From Rhynchopus sp. YZ270_cl-10 (lineage: Eukaryota; Euglenozoa; Diplonemea; Diplonemida; Diplonemidae): 64,000 nucleotides of DNA. Positions 44,987 to 54,100 of the stretch are shown here, piece after piece (within the stretch, counting starts at the first letter, position 1; every line of letters begins with the position of its first letter). The translations under genes were made by a program, and so were the position numbers. The notes below the pieces were generated by a model. It was not told the DNA's origin. It saw only the letters and a list, made by a program, of their open reading frames with translations, and did not search any database. The stretch lies in contig OZ037925.1 of assembly GCA_964035575.1 (NCBI GenBank), positions 1,142,771 through 1,206,770 on the forward strand, written 5' to 3'.

Positions 44987-45536
44987 AGGTTTTTTTCAGA
45001 GCTTTCCTTTCAGACCTTTACAACCTAACTTGGGGTTTGTGGGTTTGCGGTCACTGGTGCACACATGGCCTGTGGACGGGCAGGGGCAAAAAAAATTGGG
45101 TGCTTGCGTTGTGTGCTGGATCGGGACCACCAGTAAACTGGCAATCCCACATCCAGTTCTAATATTTGAAGTGTGAAATAGAACGCAATCGGAAGATTAG
45201 TTTACACGAATGTAAGAATAATATCGTCATGGTAATATTCTGTACAGATTGTACGGGATTTACTATCATATGAGAGTAGTCCGTCGCAGGCCACATCGGG
45301 CCCGCAACATGACCGGTCTTCACACAAAATTGTAAAAGAATTTTCTCAGAAGAAATGTCTTTTTCAAGTTTTTGTTGTTGCTGAACGAGTTGTTTGGTTT
45401 CGAAGTAGCACACTAACTTAGCACCCAAACATACAGCAAACATCGGAATACAAGACAGGGTCGTCTTGTTGGAGATGGGTCAGGGTCTGGACATCCTCAA
45501 AACCACACACCTAACACAACAGAAGAAAAGTAAAAA
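44987..45536. other. Intergenic, weak 94 aa frame only
   Basis: The spacer holds GTGGGTTTGCGG near 45038, one match to the large octamer satellite. A minus-strand frame at 45159-45443 has mixed composition but no domain I recognise and AT-rich codons unlike the real genes. I do not call it. Confidence 0.35.
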
Positions 45537-45655
45537 GGATTCAAGCACCCGGACTTCCCAGCTGGTCACCCACGCCAGTACTATCCAGGCCTGCTGGTGC
45601 TTAACTTCTCAAATCAGGCGGGATGAGGTGTATTCACCAGAGTATGGCCGAATAT
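45537..45655 (-). rRNA. 5S rRNA gene, copy 2 (helix I altered)
   Basis: 119 nt, almost identical to copy 1 in the body, with one visible change (CGCCTGATT for CACCTGATT). The first two bases are AT instead of GG, so the outer two pairs of helix I are lost while the 3' end GAATCC is kept. The terminator CTTTTTAC is retained. It may be functional or an early pseudogene. Its 5' end faces another 5S fragment only 17 bp away. Confidence 0.85.
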
Positions 45656-45671
45656 TAACAGTCCGTTTTTA

Positions 45672-45728
45672 CCTGAGAAGTTAGACACCTCTAAGCCTGG
45701 ATAGTACTGGCGTGGGTGACCAACTGGA
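45672..45728 (+). pseudogene. 5S rRNA fragment, plus strand
   Basis: Carries TGAGAAGTTAG and the box C region AGCCTGGATAGTACTGGCG through GGGTGACCAACTGG, but lacks the 5' 45 nt and the 3' strand of helix I. It is head to head with copy 2, the same arrangement as the 5S-derived heads at 50 kb. Confidence 0.8.
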
Positions 45729-46229
45729 TAAATACACCGAAAAATAGATTTAAATTGTCAGACCGGTTCTTAGCTGTGCGCATCCATAAAAAACTAAAAA
45801 AATACTTGCGTCAGAAAATCCTAGTGTGTTGTACTGTGGTCCGATATTCTTTCGGTCCCGGGTTCAACACCTGAGACGAATAATATATTTTGGTTTTTCC
45901 AGATTTTTCTCATTTTTTTGTCTCCTCACTCTTTCTGAGAATCTTCAAAATTGTCAAAAGTGAGAAATTTTTGGGAAAATGGTCTTCCACAAAGTCAGGC
46001 CAGGGAGCCACCCAACCAGGCTCAACTGCCACATAGGGGGGGGAGATGTGTGCTGTCTGTGTAGTCCCCTCAAAACAAGGACAGGGAAACTGTCCCCCAC
46101 TGCCTTGAGCGGTGAGGAACCCCGCCACGTAGAACAACAAGTAAACGTGGTACGAGGCAGTACCAGGGTCATGTGCCAGCACCCGCGGCAGCACTAAACC
46201 CGCCTACAATGTAGGTAATTGTAAAAAAA
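45729..46229. other. Intergenic with a dispersed short repeat
   Basis: At 45993-46057 the GTCAGGCCAG...CTGCCACA...GTGTGCTGTCTGT block recurs (also at 1117 and 3224), and a run of about 18 A ends at 46242. It may be a SINE with a poly(A) tail. No gene is seen. Confidence 0.4.
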
Positions 46230-47270
46230 AAAAAAAAAAAAATGGCATATTTAGGGGCTCCTGAATCCATTATGAGGTCAGATGAATCAATCTGAGCATC
46301 ACACATATCCTAATAGACAAAATGTCCGTTTATCAAAATACCTGAAAATGCCTCTTTATCCTATCTAAGGATGTCAGAAACCCTTAAAAGTGCAAAAATC
46401 TTGGGAATATAGGGTTTTTGGGCCATTCTGAATCCATTGCGGGGTCGGACGATTTGATTGGAGCATCAGAAGTATTCTAATCGGTAAAATGTCGCAAAAA
46501 TATGGGCAAAATGCCTTTATACCCTATCTAAGCAATTATAATGTGCTCTAAAACGCAAAAATCTTGGGAATATGGGGTTTTTGGGCACATCTGAGTTCAT
46601 TGCGGGGTCGTACGATCAGATCTGAGCATCACATAATGTCTAGAATTTTACAGGTGCAACAAACACCTGTATTTTGGTGTAACATGCATATAACCATATC
46701 TGAATACCTTAAATTTGCACGAAAATGCAAAAATCTTGGGAATATGGGTTTTTTGGGCACATCTGAGTCAATTGCGGGGTCGCACGATCAGATCCGAGCA
46801 TCACACAATACCTAGAATTTCAACTATGCAATAAACATGTCTATTTTGGGTAAAATGGCTAATAACCACATGTAAGTAGCTTAAAAATGCTCTAAAATGC
46901 AATAATCTTGGGAATATGGGGTTTTTGGGCACATTTGAGTTCATTGCGGGGTCGCACGATCAGATCCGAGTATCACACAATGTCTAGAATTTCAAAAAAG
47001 CAACAAACACATGTATTTTGGTGTAAAATGCATATAACCATATCTGAATGTCTCAAATACGCATGAAAATGAAGAAATCTTAGGTATATAGGGTTTTTGG
47101 GCACATCTGAGTCAATTGCGGGGTCGTACGGTCAGATCCGAGCATCAGAAAATGTCTAGAATTTTAGCTATGCAACAAACACCTGTATATTGGGTAAAAT
47201 GGCTAATAATCATATCTAAATGGCTCATATATGCTCGAAAATGCAAAAATCTTGGGAATATGGGGTTATT
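46230..47270 (+). repeat. ~172 bp satellite array, plus orientation, six to seven copies
   Basis: Units share CTTGGGAATATGGGGTTTTT, then GGGCACATCTGAGT, ATTGCGGGGTCG, ACGATCAGATC and GAGCATCAC. Unit starts fall at about 46401, 46563, 46735, 46909, 47079 and 47251, a period of 162-174 bp. The last unit is cut after GGGGTTATT, where the octamer array begins. Confidence 0.85.
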
Positions 47271-48580
47271 CCGCAAACCCGCAAACCCGCAAACCCGCAA
47301 ACCCGCAAACCCGCAAACCCGCAAACCCGCAAACCCGCAAACCCGCAAACCCGCAAACCCGCAAACCCGCAAACCCGCAAACCCGCAAACCCGCAAACCC
47401 GCAAACCCGCAAACCCGCAAACCCGCAGACCCGCAAACCCGCAAACCCGCAAACCCGCAAACCCGCAAACCCGCAAACCCGCAAACCCGCAAACCCGCAA
47501 ACCCGCAAACCCGCAAACCCGCAAACCCGCAAACCCGCAAACCCGCAAACCCGCAAACCCGCAAACCCGCAAACCCGCAAACCCGCAAACCCGCAAACCC
47601 GCAAACCCGCAAACCCGCAAACCCGCAAACCCGCAAACCCGCAAACCCGCAAACCCGCAAACCCGCAAACCCGCAAACCCGCAAACCCGCAAACCCGCAA
47701 ACCCGCAAACCCGCAAACCCGCAAACCCGCAAACCCGCAAACCCGCAAACCCGCAAACCCGCAAACCCGCAAACCCGCAAACCCGCAAACCCGCAAACCC
47801 GCAAACCCGCAAACCCGCAAACCCGCAAACCCGCAAACCCGCAAACCCGCAAACCCGCAAACCCGCAAACCCGCAAACCCGCAAACCCGCAAACCCGCAA
47901 ACCCGCAAACCCGCAAACCCGCAAACCCGCAAACCCGCAAACCCGCAAACCCGCAAACCCGCAAACCCGCAAACCCGCAAACCCGCAAACCCGCAAACCC
48001 GCAAACCCGCAAACCCGCAAACCCGCAAACCCGCAAACCCGCAAACCCGCAAACCCGCAAACCCGCAAACCCGCAAACCCGCAAACCCGCAAACCCGCAA
48101 ACCCGCAAACCCGCAAACCCGCAAACCCGCAAACCCGCAAACCCGCAAACCCGCAAACCCGCAAACCCGCAAACCCGCAAACCCGCAAACCCGCAAACCC
48201 GCAAACCCGCAAACCCGCAAACCCGCAAACCCGCAAACCCGCAAACCCGCAAACCCGCAAACCCGCAAACCCGCAAACCCGCAAACCCGCAAACCCGCAA
48301 ACCCGCAAACCCGCAAACCCGCAAACCCGCAAACCCGCAAACCCGCAAACCCGCAAACCCGCAAACCCGCAAACCCGTAAACCCGCAAACCCGCAAACCC
48401 GCAAACCCGCAAACCGCAAACCCGCAAACCCGCAAACCCGCAAACCCGCAAACCCGCAAACCGCAAACCCGCAAACCCGCAAACCCGCAAACCCGCAAAC
48501 CGCAAACCCGCAAACCCGCAAACCCGCAAACCCGCAAACCCGCAAACCCGCAAACCCGCAAACCCGCAAACCCGCAAACC
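47271..48580 (+). repeat. (CGCAAACC)n satellite, block 1, about 163 copies
   Basis: Tandem 8-mer CGCAAACC, nearly perfect to 48370, then with several 7 bp units and one CGTAAACC. All six frames are open (PQTRKPAN on plus, CGFAGLRV on minus); this is a property of the octamer, not a gene. The minus strand is (GGGTTTGC)n, with GGG every 8 bases and 5-base loops. Confidence 0.98.
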
Positions 48581-48590
48581 GGGAAACCTT

Positions 48591-49270
48591 TGTAAAATCT
48601 TGCAAAATTATTTGCAAAATTTTCATAATTTTGCAGCAAAATTTCAGTGATTTTGCAAAATATTTTGCAATATTTTGCAATGTAAAATCTTGCAAAATTA
48701 TTTGCAAAATTTTCATAATTTTGCAGCAAAATTTCAGTGATTTTGCAAAATATTTTGCAATATTTTGCAATGTAAAATCTTGCAAAATTATTTGCAAAAT
48801 TTTCATAATTATGCAGCAAAATTTCAGTGATTTTGCAAAATATTTTGCAATATTTTGCAATGTAAAATCTTGCAAAATTATTTGCAAAATTTTCATAATT
48901 TTGCAGCAAAATTTCAGTGATTTTGCAAAATATTTTGCAATATTTTGCAATGTAAAATCTTGCAAAATTATTTGCAAAATTTTCATAATTTTGCAGCAAA
49001 ATTTCAGTGATTTTGCAAAATATTTTGCAATATTTTGCAATGTAAAATCTTGCAAAATTATTTGCAAAATTTTCATAATTTTGCAGCAAAATTTCAGTGA
49101 TTTTGCAAAATATTTTGCAATATTTTGCAATGTAAAATCTTGCAAAATTATTTGCAAAATTTTCATAATTTTGCAGCAAAATTTCAGTGATTTTGCAAAA
49201 TATTTTGCAGAATTTTGCAATGCAAAATCTTGCAAAATTATTTGCAAAATTTTCATAATTTTGCAGCAAA
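48591..49270 (+). repeat. 90 bp tandem repeat, seven full copies plus a partial
   Basis: Unit starts (TGTAAAATCTTGCAAAATTA) fall every 90 bp at 48591, 48681, 48771, 48861, 48951, 49041 and 49131, with a partial at 49221. Inside each unit TTGCAAAA recurs in both orientations. Since 90 is a multiple of 3, the frame stays open across the array. The copies are nearly identical. Confidence 0.95.
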
Positions 49271-49413
49271 ATCGGGCTCTATAAGGGCCCGGGAAAAAAA
49301 ACCGTGCAAAATCTCGCAAAATCTTGCAAAATCTTGCAAAATTTTGCAAAATATTTTCCCATTTGCATGTAAATTGAGATTTTTTGCACAAAATTTTGCA
49401 AAATTTTGCAAAA
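49271..49413. other. Degenerate TTGCAAAATC repeats
   Basis: Short direct repeats of CTTGCAAAAT and ATTTTGCAAAAT continue the theme of the 90 bp array up to the poly(T) tract. Confidence 0.6.
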
Positions 49414-49490
49414 ACCATTTTTTGGTTTTTTTTTTTTTTTTTTTTTTTTGGTTGTTTTTTTTTTTTTTTTTTTCTTTGATGATTGTTGTT
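49414..49490 (-). repeat. Poly(A) tail of the minus-strand 5S-headed unit
   Basis: Read on the minus strand this is AAAGA followed by long A-runs interrupted by CAACC and CC. It follows the minus-strand ORF directly and mirrors the tail at 50883-50970. Confidence 0.7.
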
Positions 49491-49503
49491 TCCCTCTCCC
49501 ACC

Positions 49504-50002
49504 CTACTCCCGGTCCACGTCTATCACTTCTGGTCCTGTGGGTCTTGGCTCCTTGAGGCACTTTGCCATTACTTCTTGTAGCAGCTCCTTGTAGGCATCT
49601 TTCTTGGCCCTGTTTACCAGCTTGAGTACCTGGTCCTCAGTTGCGAGCTTCTTCCGAGGCAGTAGCTCTGCAGTTCCCTCTGCCGTCCTCTTGCGCGTCG
49701 GGGGCTCCGCCCGTGGGATCGACCATGTGAACTCTTCTGAGTCTGACTTGACTCTCATCTGTAGAGTAGGGACTTGAGGGATCCTAGGACCAGGACTCAG
49801 TGGTGCCTGGAGGTCCTTGATTTGTTGCGCCCGGCAGCTTTAGCTGTGAGCACGGCATTGTCCTGCGGTCCTGTGCGATCCTGCGCTCTTCCACCTCGTA
49901 CCCTTCCAGTACATCTGGGTCGGGCCAGTGGAAGGCATTCTTCGCTCTAGCTGCGAAGATTTTCTCAGCCTCCTTGCGGAACGGGTTTGCGGTGCCAGAC
50001 AT
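49504..50002 (-). CDS. Unknown small protein of the minus-strand 5S-headed unit (probably two exons)
   Basis: The ATG at 50002 opens MSGTANPFRKEAEKIF and the frame closes just after 49784. A second frame, 49758-49504, gives 84 aa: TRKRTAEGTAELLPRKKL, a basic NLS-like patch, then a helical stretch ending VIDVDRE. Between them a 32 bp segment (49759-49790) begins GTCCTAGG and ends CTACAG on the minus strand; its removal would join the two parts, so a mini-intron is possible. Equally the gene may be frameshifted. No domain is recognised. The 5' leader (AATTACACTTTACACACAGA) is homologous to that of the divergent gene at 50393. Confidence 0.45.
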
Positions 50003-50048
50003 GGTGGGGTGTGTGAGTCTGTGTGTAAAGTGTAATTGGGGGGGGGGG

Positions 50049-50178
50049 GGGGGCTGGTCACCCACGCCAGTACTATCCAGGCAGGGAGGTGCCTAACTTC
50101 TCAAATCAGGGGGGAAGGGGTGTATGCAAAAGACTGTGGCAGAACCTAATAGTGAGTCAGGTTAAAAAATATACCCGT
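50049..50178 (-). pseudogene. 5S rRNA-derived head, minus arm
   Basis: On the minus strand it runs from CCTGACTCACTATTAGG through TGCATACACCCCTTCCCCC, TTTGAGAAGTTAGGCACC and TGCCTGGATAGTACTGG to GTGACCAG, then a C-run. It corresponds to 5S nucleotides 1 to about 98 plus about 12 bp of 5' flank (ACTCAGTATTGG in gene copy 1). Box A and box C are preserved; the 3' strand of helix I is absent. Confidence 0.8.
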
Positions 50179-50239
50179 AACTTTTCCGAGGCAAAATAGA
50201 AAAAGTAAGGAAAAATCCTACTCGTGTATTTTTTAGCCT

Positions 50240-50344
50240 AACTCAGTGTTAGATCCCCCCATAGTCTTTTGCATACACCCCTTCCCCCCAATTTGAGAAG
50301 TTAGGTACCGCCATGCCTGGATAGTACTGGCGTGGGTGACCAGC
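50240..50344 (+). pseudogene. 5S rRNA-derived head, plus arm
   Basis: Carries AACTCAGTGTTAG (5S 5' flank), GCATACACCCCTTCCCCC, TTTGAGAAGTTAGGTACC, and TGCCTGGATAGTACTGG through GTGACCAG, then passes into the leader CCCCTATAATTACACTTTAC of the plus-strand ORF. It is the inverted partner of 50049-50178 with about 62 bp between arms. Confidence 0.8.
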
Positions 50345-50392
50345 CCCTATAATTACACTTTACACACACAGACTCACACATCACCTGACAAT

Positions 50393-50857
50393 ATGGCTGT
50401 CCCTCTCAGACATATCCGGAATACGAGCCCGTACTTCCACCTCCAGGCCTGGGCCCTCCAGCACAGACACGAATACCCTGAAGACTTCAACCTCTACATT
50501 GCAACCCTGCAAAACGCAAGGCTGTTCGATCAGACGGGCGAGGCCCTGGACCAGGCGGCTGGCGTAGGAGACCCCGAGTGGATGGAAGGGAAGTGCGACG
50601 AACACGAGTACAGCATCTGCCCAGCAGACTGCACGAAATGCAAGGGGGACCCAAGCATCTGCTGCAGGAAATGCCACAGGCAGAATGCCAGCAAATGGGA
50701 CCGCGGTACAGGAGACCGCTGGATGACTAACCAGGCCAGGATCAAGTACATCCAAGACCAGGACCGCAGGAGGGCCGACAGGGTTGCCAAAAAGCGCAAG
50801 ATCGACGACGACAAAGCCGACGCAGCCGAAGAAGAGGAGGAAGAAGAGGACATGTAA
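50393..50857 (+). CDS. Small Cys-cluster protein of the plus-strand 5S-headed unit (154 aa)
   Basis: Starts MAVPLRHIRNTSPYFHLQAW. A metal-binding candidate lies at about residues 65-95: CDEHEYSICPADCTKCKG, then CCRKCHRQN. It continues with a basic helical stretch (QDQDRRRADRVAKKRKIDDD, NLS-like) and an acidic tail of nine Glu ending EDM. The ATG at 50393 was chosen because the in-frame ATG at 50336 lies inside the 5S-derived sequence and its first residues only repeat the shared leader. A 45-base A-run begins 25 bp after the stop. Function is unknown; nuclear location is an inference. Confidence 0.6.
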   Translation: MAVPLRHIRNTSPYFHLQAWALQHRHEYPEDFNLYIATLQNARLFDQTGEALDQAAGVGDPEWMEGKCDEHEYSICPADCTKCKGDPSICCRKCHRQNASKWDRGTGDRWMTNQARIKYIQDQDRRRADRVAKKRKIDDDKADAAEEEEEEEDM

Positions 50858-50882
50858 AAAGACAAAAAAGAAAAATCAGAAT

Positions 50883-50927
<45 letters not shown>

Positions 50928-50970
50928 AAAACAAAAAAAAAAAACCAAAAAAAAAAAAAAAAAACCAAAA
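50883..50970 (+). repeat. Poly(A) tail of the plus-strand 5S-headed unit
   Basis: About 45 A, then CAAAACAAA and further A-runs split by CC. The pattern A-run, CC, A-run matches the minus-strand tail at 49414-49490. Confidence 0.75.
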
Positions 50971-51032
50971 AAAGGTTTTTTAGGTAGGTTGGTGTTGTAA
51001 TGAGGCACAGAACAGAGGCCTTTTCACAGCCC

Positions 51033-51196
51033 AGGATGCGTCGCGGGCGCTTCGCGCCCGCTCCGCGGTCCCGCAAACTCTCACCAGGATGCGTCGCGGT
51101 CGCGCTTCGCGCGCCCGCTCCGCGGTCCCACAAACTCTCACCAGGATGCGTCGCGGGCGCGCTTCGCGCGCCCGCTCCGCGGTCCCACAAACACTC
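51033..51196 (+). repeat. ~56 bp repeat with GCTTCGC palindrome, three copies
   Basis: Three units start AGGATGCGTCGCGG at about 51033, 51088 and 51142. Each holds a strong palindrome (GGGCGCGCTTCGCGCGCCC in the last copy), then CTCCGCGGTCCCACAAAC. It abuts the octamer satellite. Confidence 0.85.
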
Positions 51197-54100
51197 ACAA
51201 ACCCGCAAACCCGCAAACCCGCAAACCCGCAAACCCGCAAACCCGCAAACCCGCAAACCCGCAAACCCGCAAACCCGCAAACCCGCAAACCCGCAAACCC
51301 GCAAACCCGCAAACCCGTAAACCCGCAAACCCGCAAACCCGCAAACCCGCAAACCCGCAAACCCGCAAACCCGCAAACCCGCAAACCCGTAAACCCGCAA
51401 ACCCGCAAACCCGCAAACCCGCAAACCCGCAAACCCGCAAACCCGCAAACCCGCAAACCCGCAAACCCGCAAACCCGCAAACCCGCAAACCCGCAAACCC
51501 GCAAACCCGCAAACCCGCAAACCCGCAAACCCGCAAACCCGCAAACCCGCAAACCCGCAAACCCGCAAACCCGCAAACCCGCAACCCGCAAACCCGCAAA
51601 CCCGCAAACCCGCAAACCCGCAAACCCGCAAACCCGCAAACCCGCAAACCCGCAAACCCGCAAACCCGCAAACCCGCAAACCCGCAAACCCGCAAACCCG
51701 CAAACCCGCAAACCCGCAAACCCGCAAACCCGCAAACCCGCAAACCGCAAACCCGCAAACCCGCAAACCCGCAACCCGCAAACCCGCAAACCCGCAAACC
51801 CGCAAACCCGCAAACCCGCAAACCCGCAAACCCGCAAACCCGCAAACCCGCAAACCCGCAAACCCGCAAACCCGCAAACCCGCAAACCCGCAAACCCGCA
51901 AACCCGCAAACCCGCAAACCCGCAAACCCGCAAACCCGCAAACCCGCAAACCCGCAAACCGCAAACCCGCAAACCCGCAAACCCGCAAACCCGCAAACCC
52001 GCAAACCCGCAAACCCGCAAACCCGCAAACCCGCAAACCCGCAAACCCGCAAACCCGCAAACCCGCAAACCCGCAAACCCGCAAACCCGCAAACCCGCAA
52101 ACCCGCAAACCCGCAAACCCGCAAACCCGCAAACCCGCAAACCCGCAAACCCGCAAACCCGCAAACCCGCAAACCCGCAAACCCGCAAACCCGCAAACCC
52201 GCAAACCCGCAACCCGCAAACCCGCAAACCCGCAAACCCGCAAACCCGCAAACCCGCAAACCCGCAAACCCGCAAACCCGCAAACCCGCAAACCCGCAAA
52301 CCCGCAAACCCGCAAACCCGCAAACCCGCAAACCCGCAAACCCGCAAACCCGCAAACCCGCAAACCCGCAAACCGCAAACCCGCAAACCCGCAAACCCGC
52401 AAACCCGCAAACCCGCAAACCCGCAAACCCGCAAACCCGCAAACCCGCAAACCCGCAAACCCGCAAACCCGCAAACCCGCAAACCCGCAAACCCGCAAAC
52501 CCGCAAACCCGCAAACCCGCAAACCCGCAAACCCGCAAACCCGCAAACCCGCAAACCCGCAAACCCGCAAACCCGCAAACCCGCAAACCCGCAAACCCGC
52601 AAACCCGCAAACCCGCAAACCCGCAAACCCGCAAACCCGCAAACCCCGCAAACCCGCAAACCCGCAAACCCGCAAACCCGCAAACCCGCAAACCCGCAAA
52701 CCCGCAAACCCGCAAACCCGCAAACCCGCAAACCCGCAAACCCGCAAACCCGCAAACCCGCAAACCCGCAAACCCGCAAACCCGCAAACCCGCAAACCCG
52801 CAAACCCGCAAACCCGCAAACCCGCAAACCCGCAAACCCGCAAACCCGCAAACCCGCAAACCCGCAAACCCGCAAACCCGCAAACCCGCAAACCCGCAAA
52901 CCCGCAAACCCGCAAACCCGCAAACCCGCAAACCCGCAAACCCGCAAACCCGCAAACCCGCAAACCCGCAAACCGCAAACCCGCAAACCCGCAAACCCGC
53001 AAACCCGCAAACCCGCAAACCCGCAAACCCGCAAACCCGCAAACCCGCAAACCCGCAAACCCGCAAACCCGCAAACCCGCAAACCCGCAAACCCGCAAAC
53101 CCGCAAACCCGCAAACCCGCAAACCCGCAAACCCGCAAACCCGCAAACCCGCAAACCCGCAAACCGCAAACCCGCAAACCCGCAAACCCGCAAACCCGCA
53201 ACCCGCAAACCCGCAAACCCGCAAACCCGCAAACCCGCAAACCCGCAAACCCGCAAACCCGCAAACCCGCAAACCCGCAAACCCGCAAACCCGCAAACCC
53301 GCAAACCCGCAAACCCGCAAACCCGCAAACCCGCAAACCCGCAAACCCGCAAACCCGCAAACCCGCAAACCCGCAAACCCGCAAACCCGCAAACCCGCAA
53401 ACCCGCAAACCCGCAAACCCGCAAACCCGCAAACCCGCAAACCCGCAAACCCGCAAACCCGCAAACCCGCAAACCCGCAAACCCGCAAACCCGCAAACCC
53501 GCAAACCCGCAAACCCGCAAACCCGCAAACCCGCAAACCCGCAAACCCGCAAACCGCAAACCCGCAAACCCGCAAACCCGCAAACCCGCAAACCCGCAAA
53601 CCCGCAAACCCGCAAACCCGCAAACCCGCAAACCCGCAAACCCGCAAACCCGCAAACCCGCAAACCCGCAAACCCGCAAACCCGCAAACCCGCAAACCCG
53701 CAAACCCGCAAACCCGCAAACCCGCAAACCCGCAAACCCGCAAACCCGCAAACCCGCAAACCCGCAAACCCGCAAACCCGCAAACCCGCAAACCCGCAAA
53801 CCCGCAAACCCGCAAACCCGCAAACCCGCAAACCCGCAAACCCGCAAACCCGCAAACCCGCAAACCCGCAAACCCGCAAACCCGCAAACCCGCAAACCCG
53901 CAAACCCGCAAACCCGCAAACCCGCAAACCCGCAAACCCGCAAACCCGCAAACCCGCAAACCCGCAAACCCGCAAACCCGCAAACCCGCAAACCCGCAAA
54001 CCCGCAAACCCGCAAACCCGCAAACCCGCAAACCCGCAAACCCGCAAACCCGCAAACCCGCAAACCCGCAAACCCGCAAACCCGCAAACCCGCAAACCCG

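Noticed and set aside
45159-45443. 94 aa minus-strand frame
   Set aside because: Unlike the real genes in base composition, with no recognisable domain. A chance frame is the simpler reading.
45820-45890. tRNA-like stretch with CCCGGGTTCAACACC
   Set aside because: It looks like a B box, but no acceptor, D or anticodon stem can be formed around it.
47116-49502. Long frames on both strands over the first octamer block and the 90 bp array
   Set aside because: Same cause: stop-free tandem repeats. There is no non-repeat domain.
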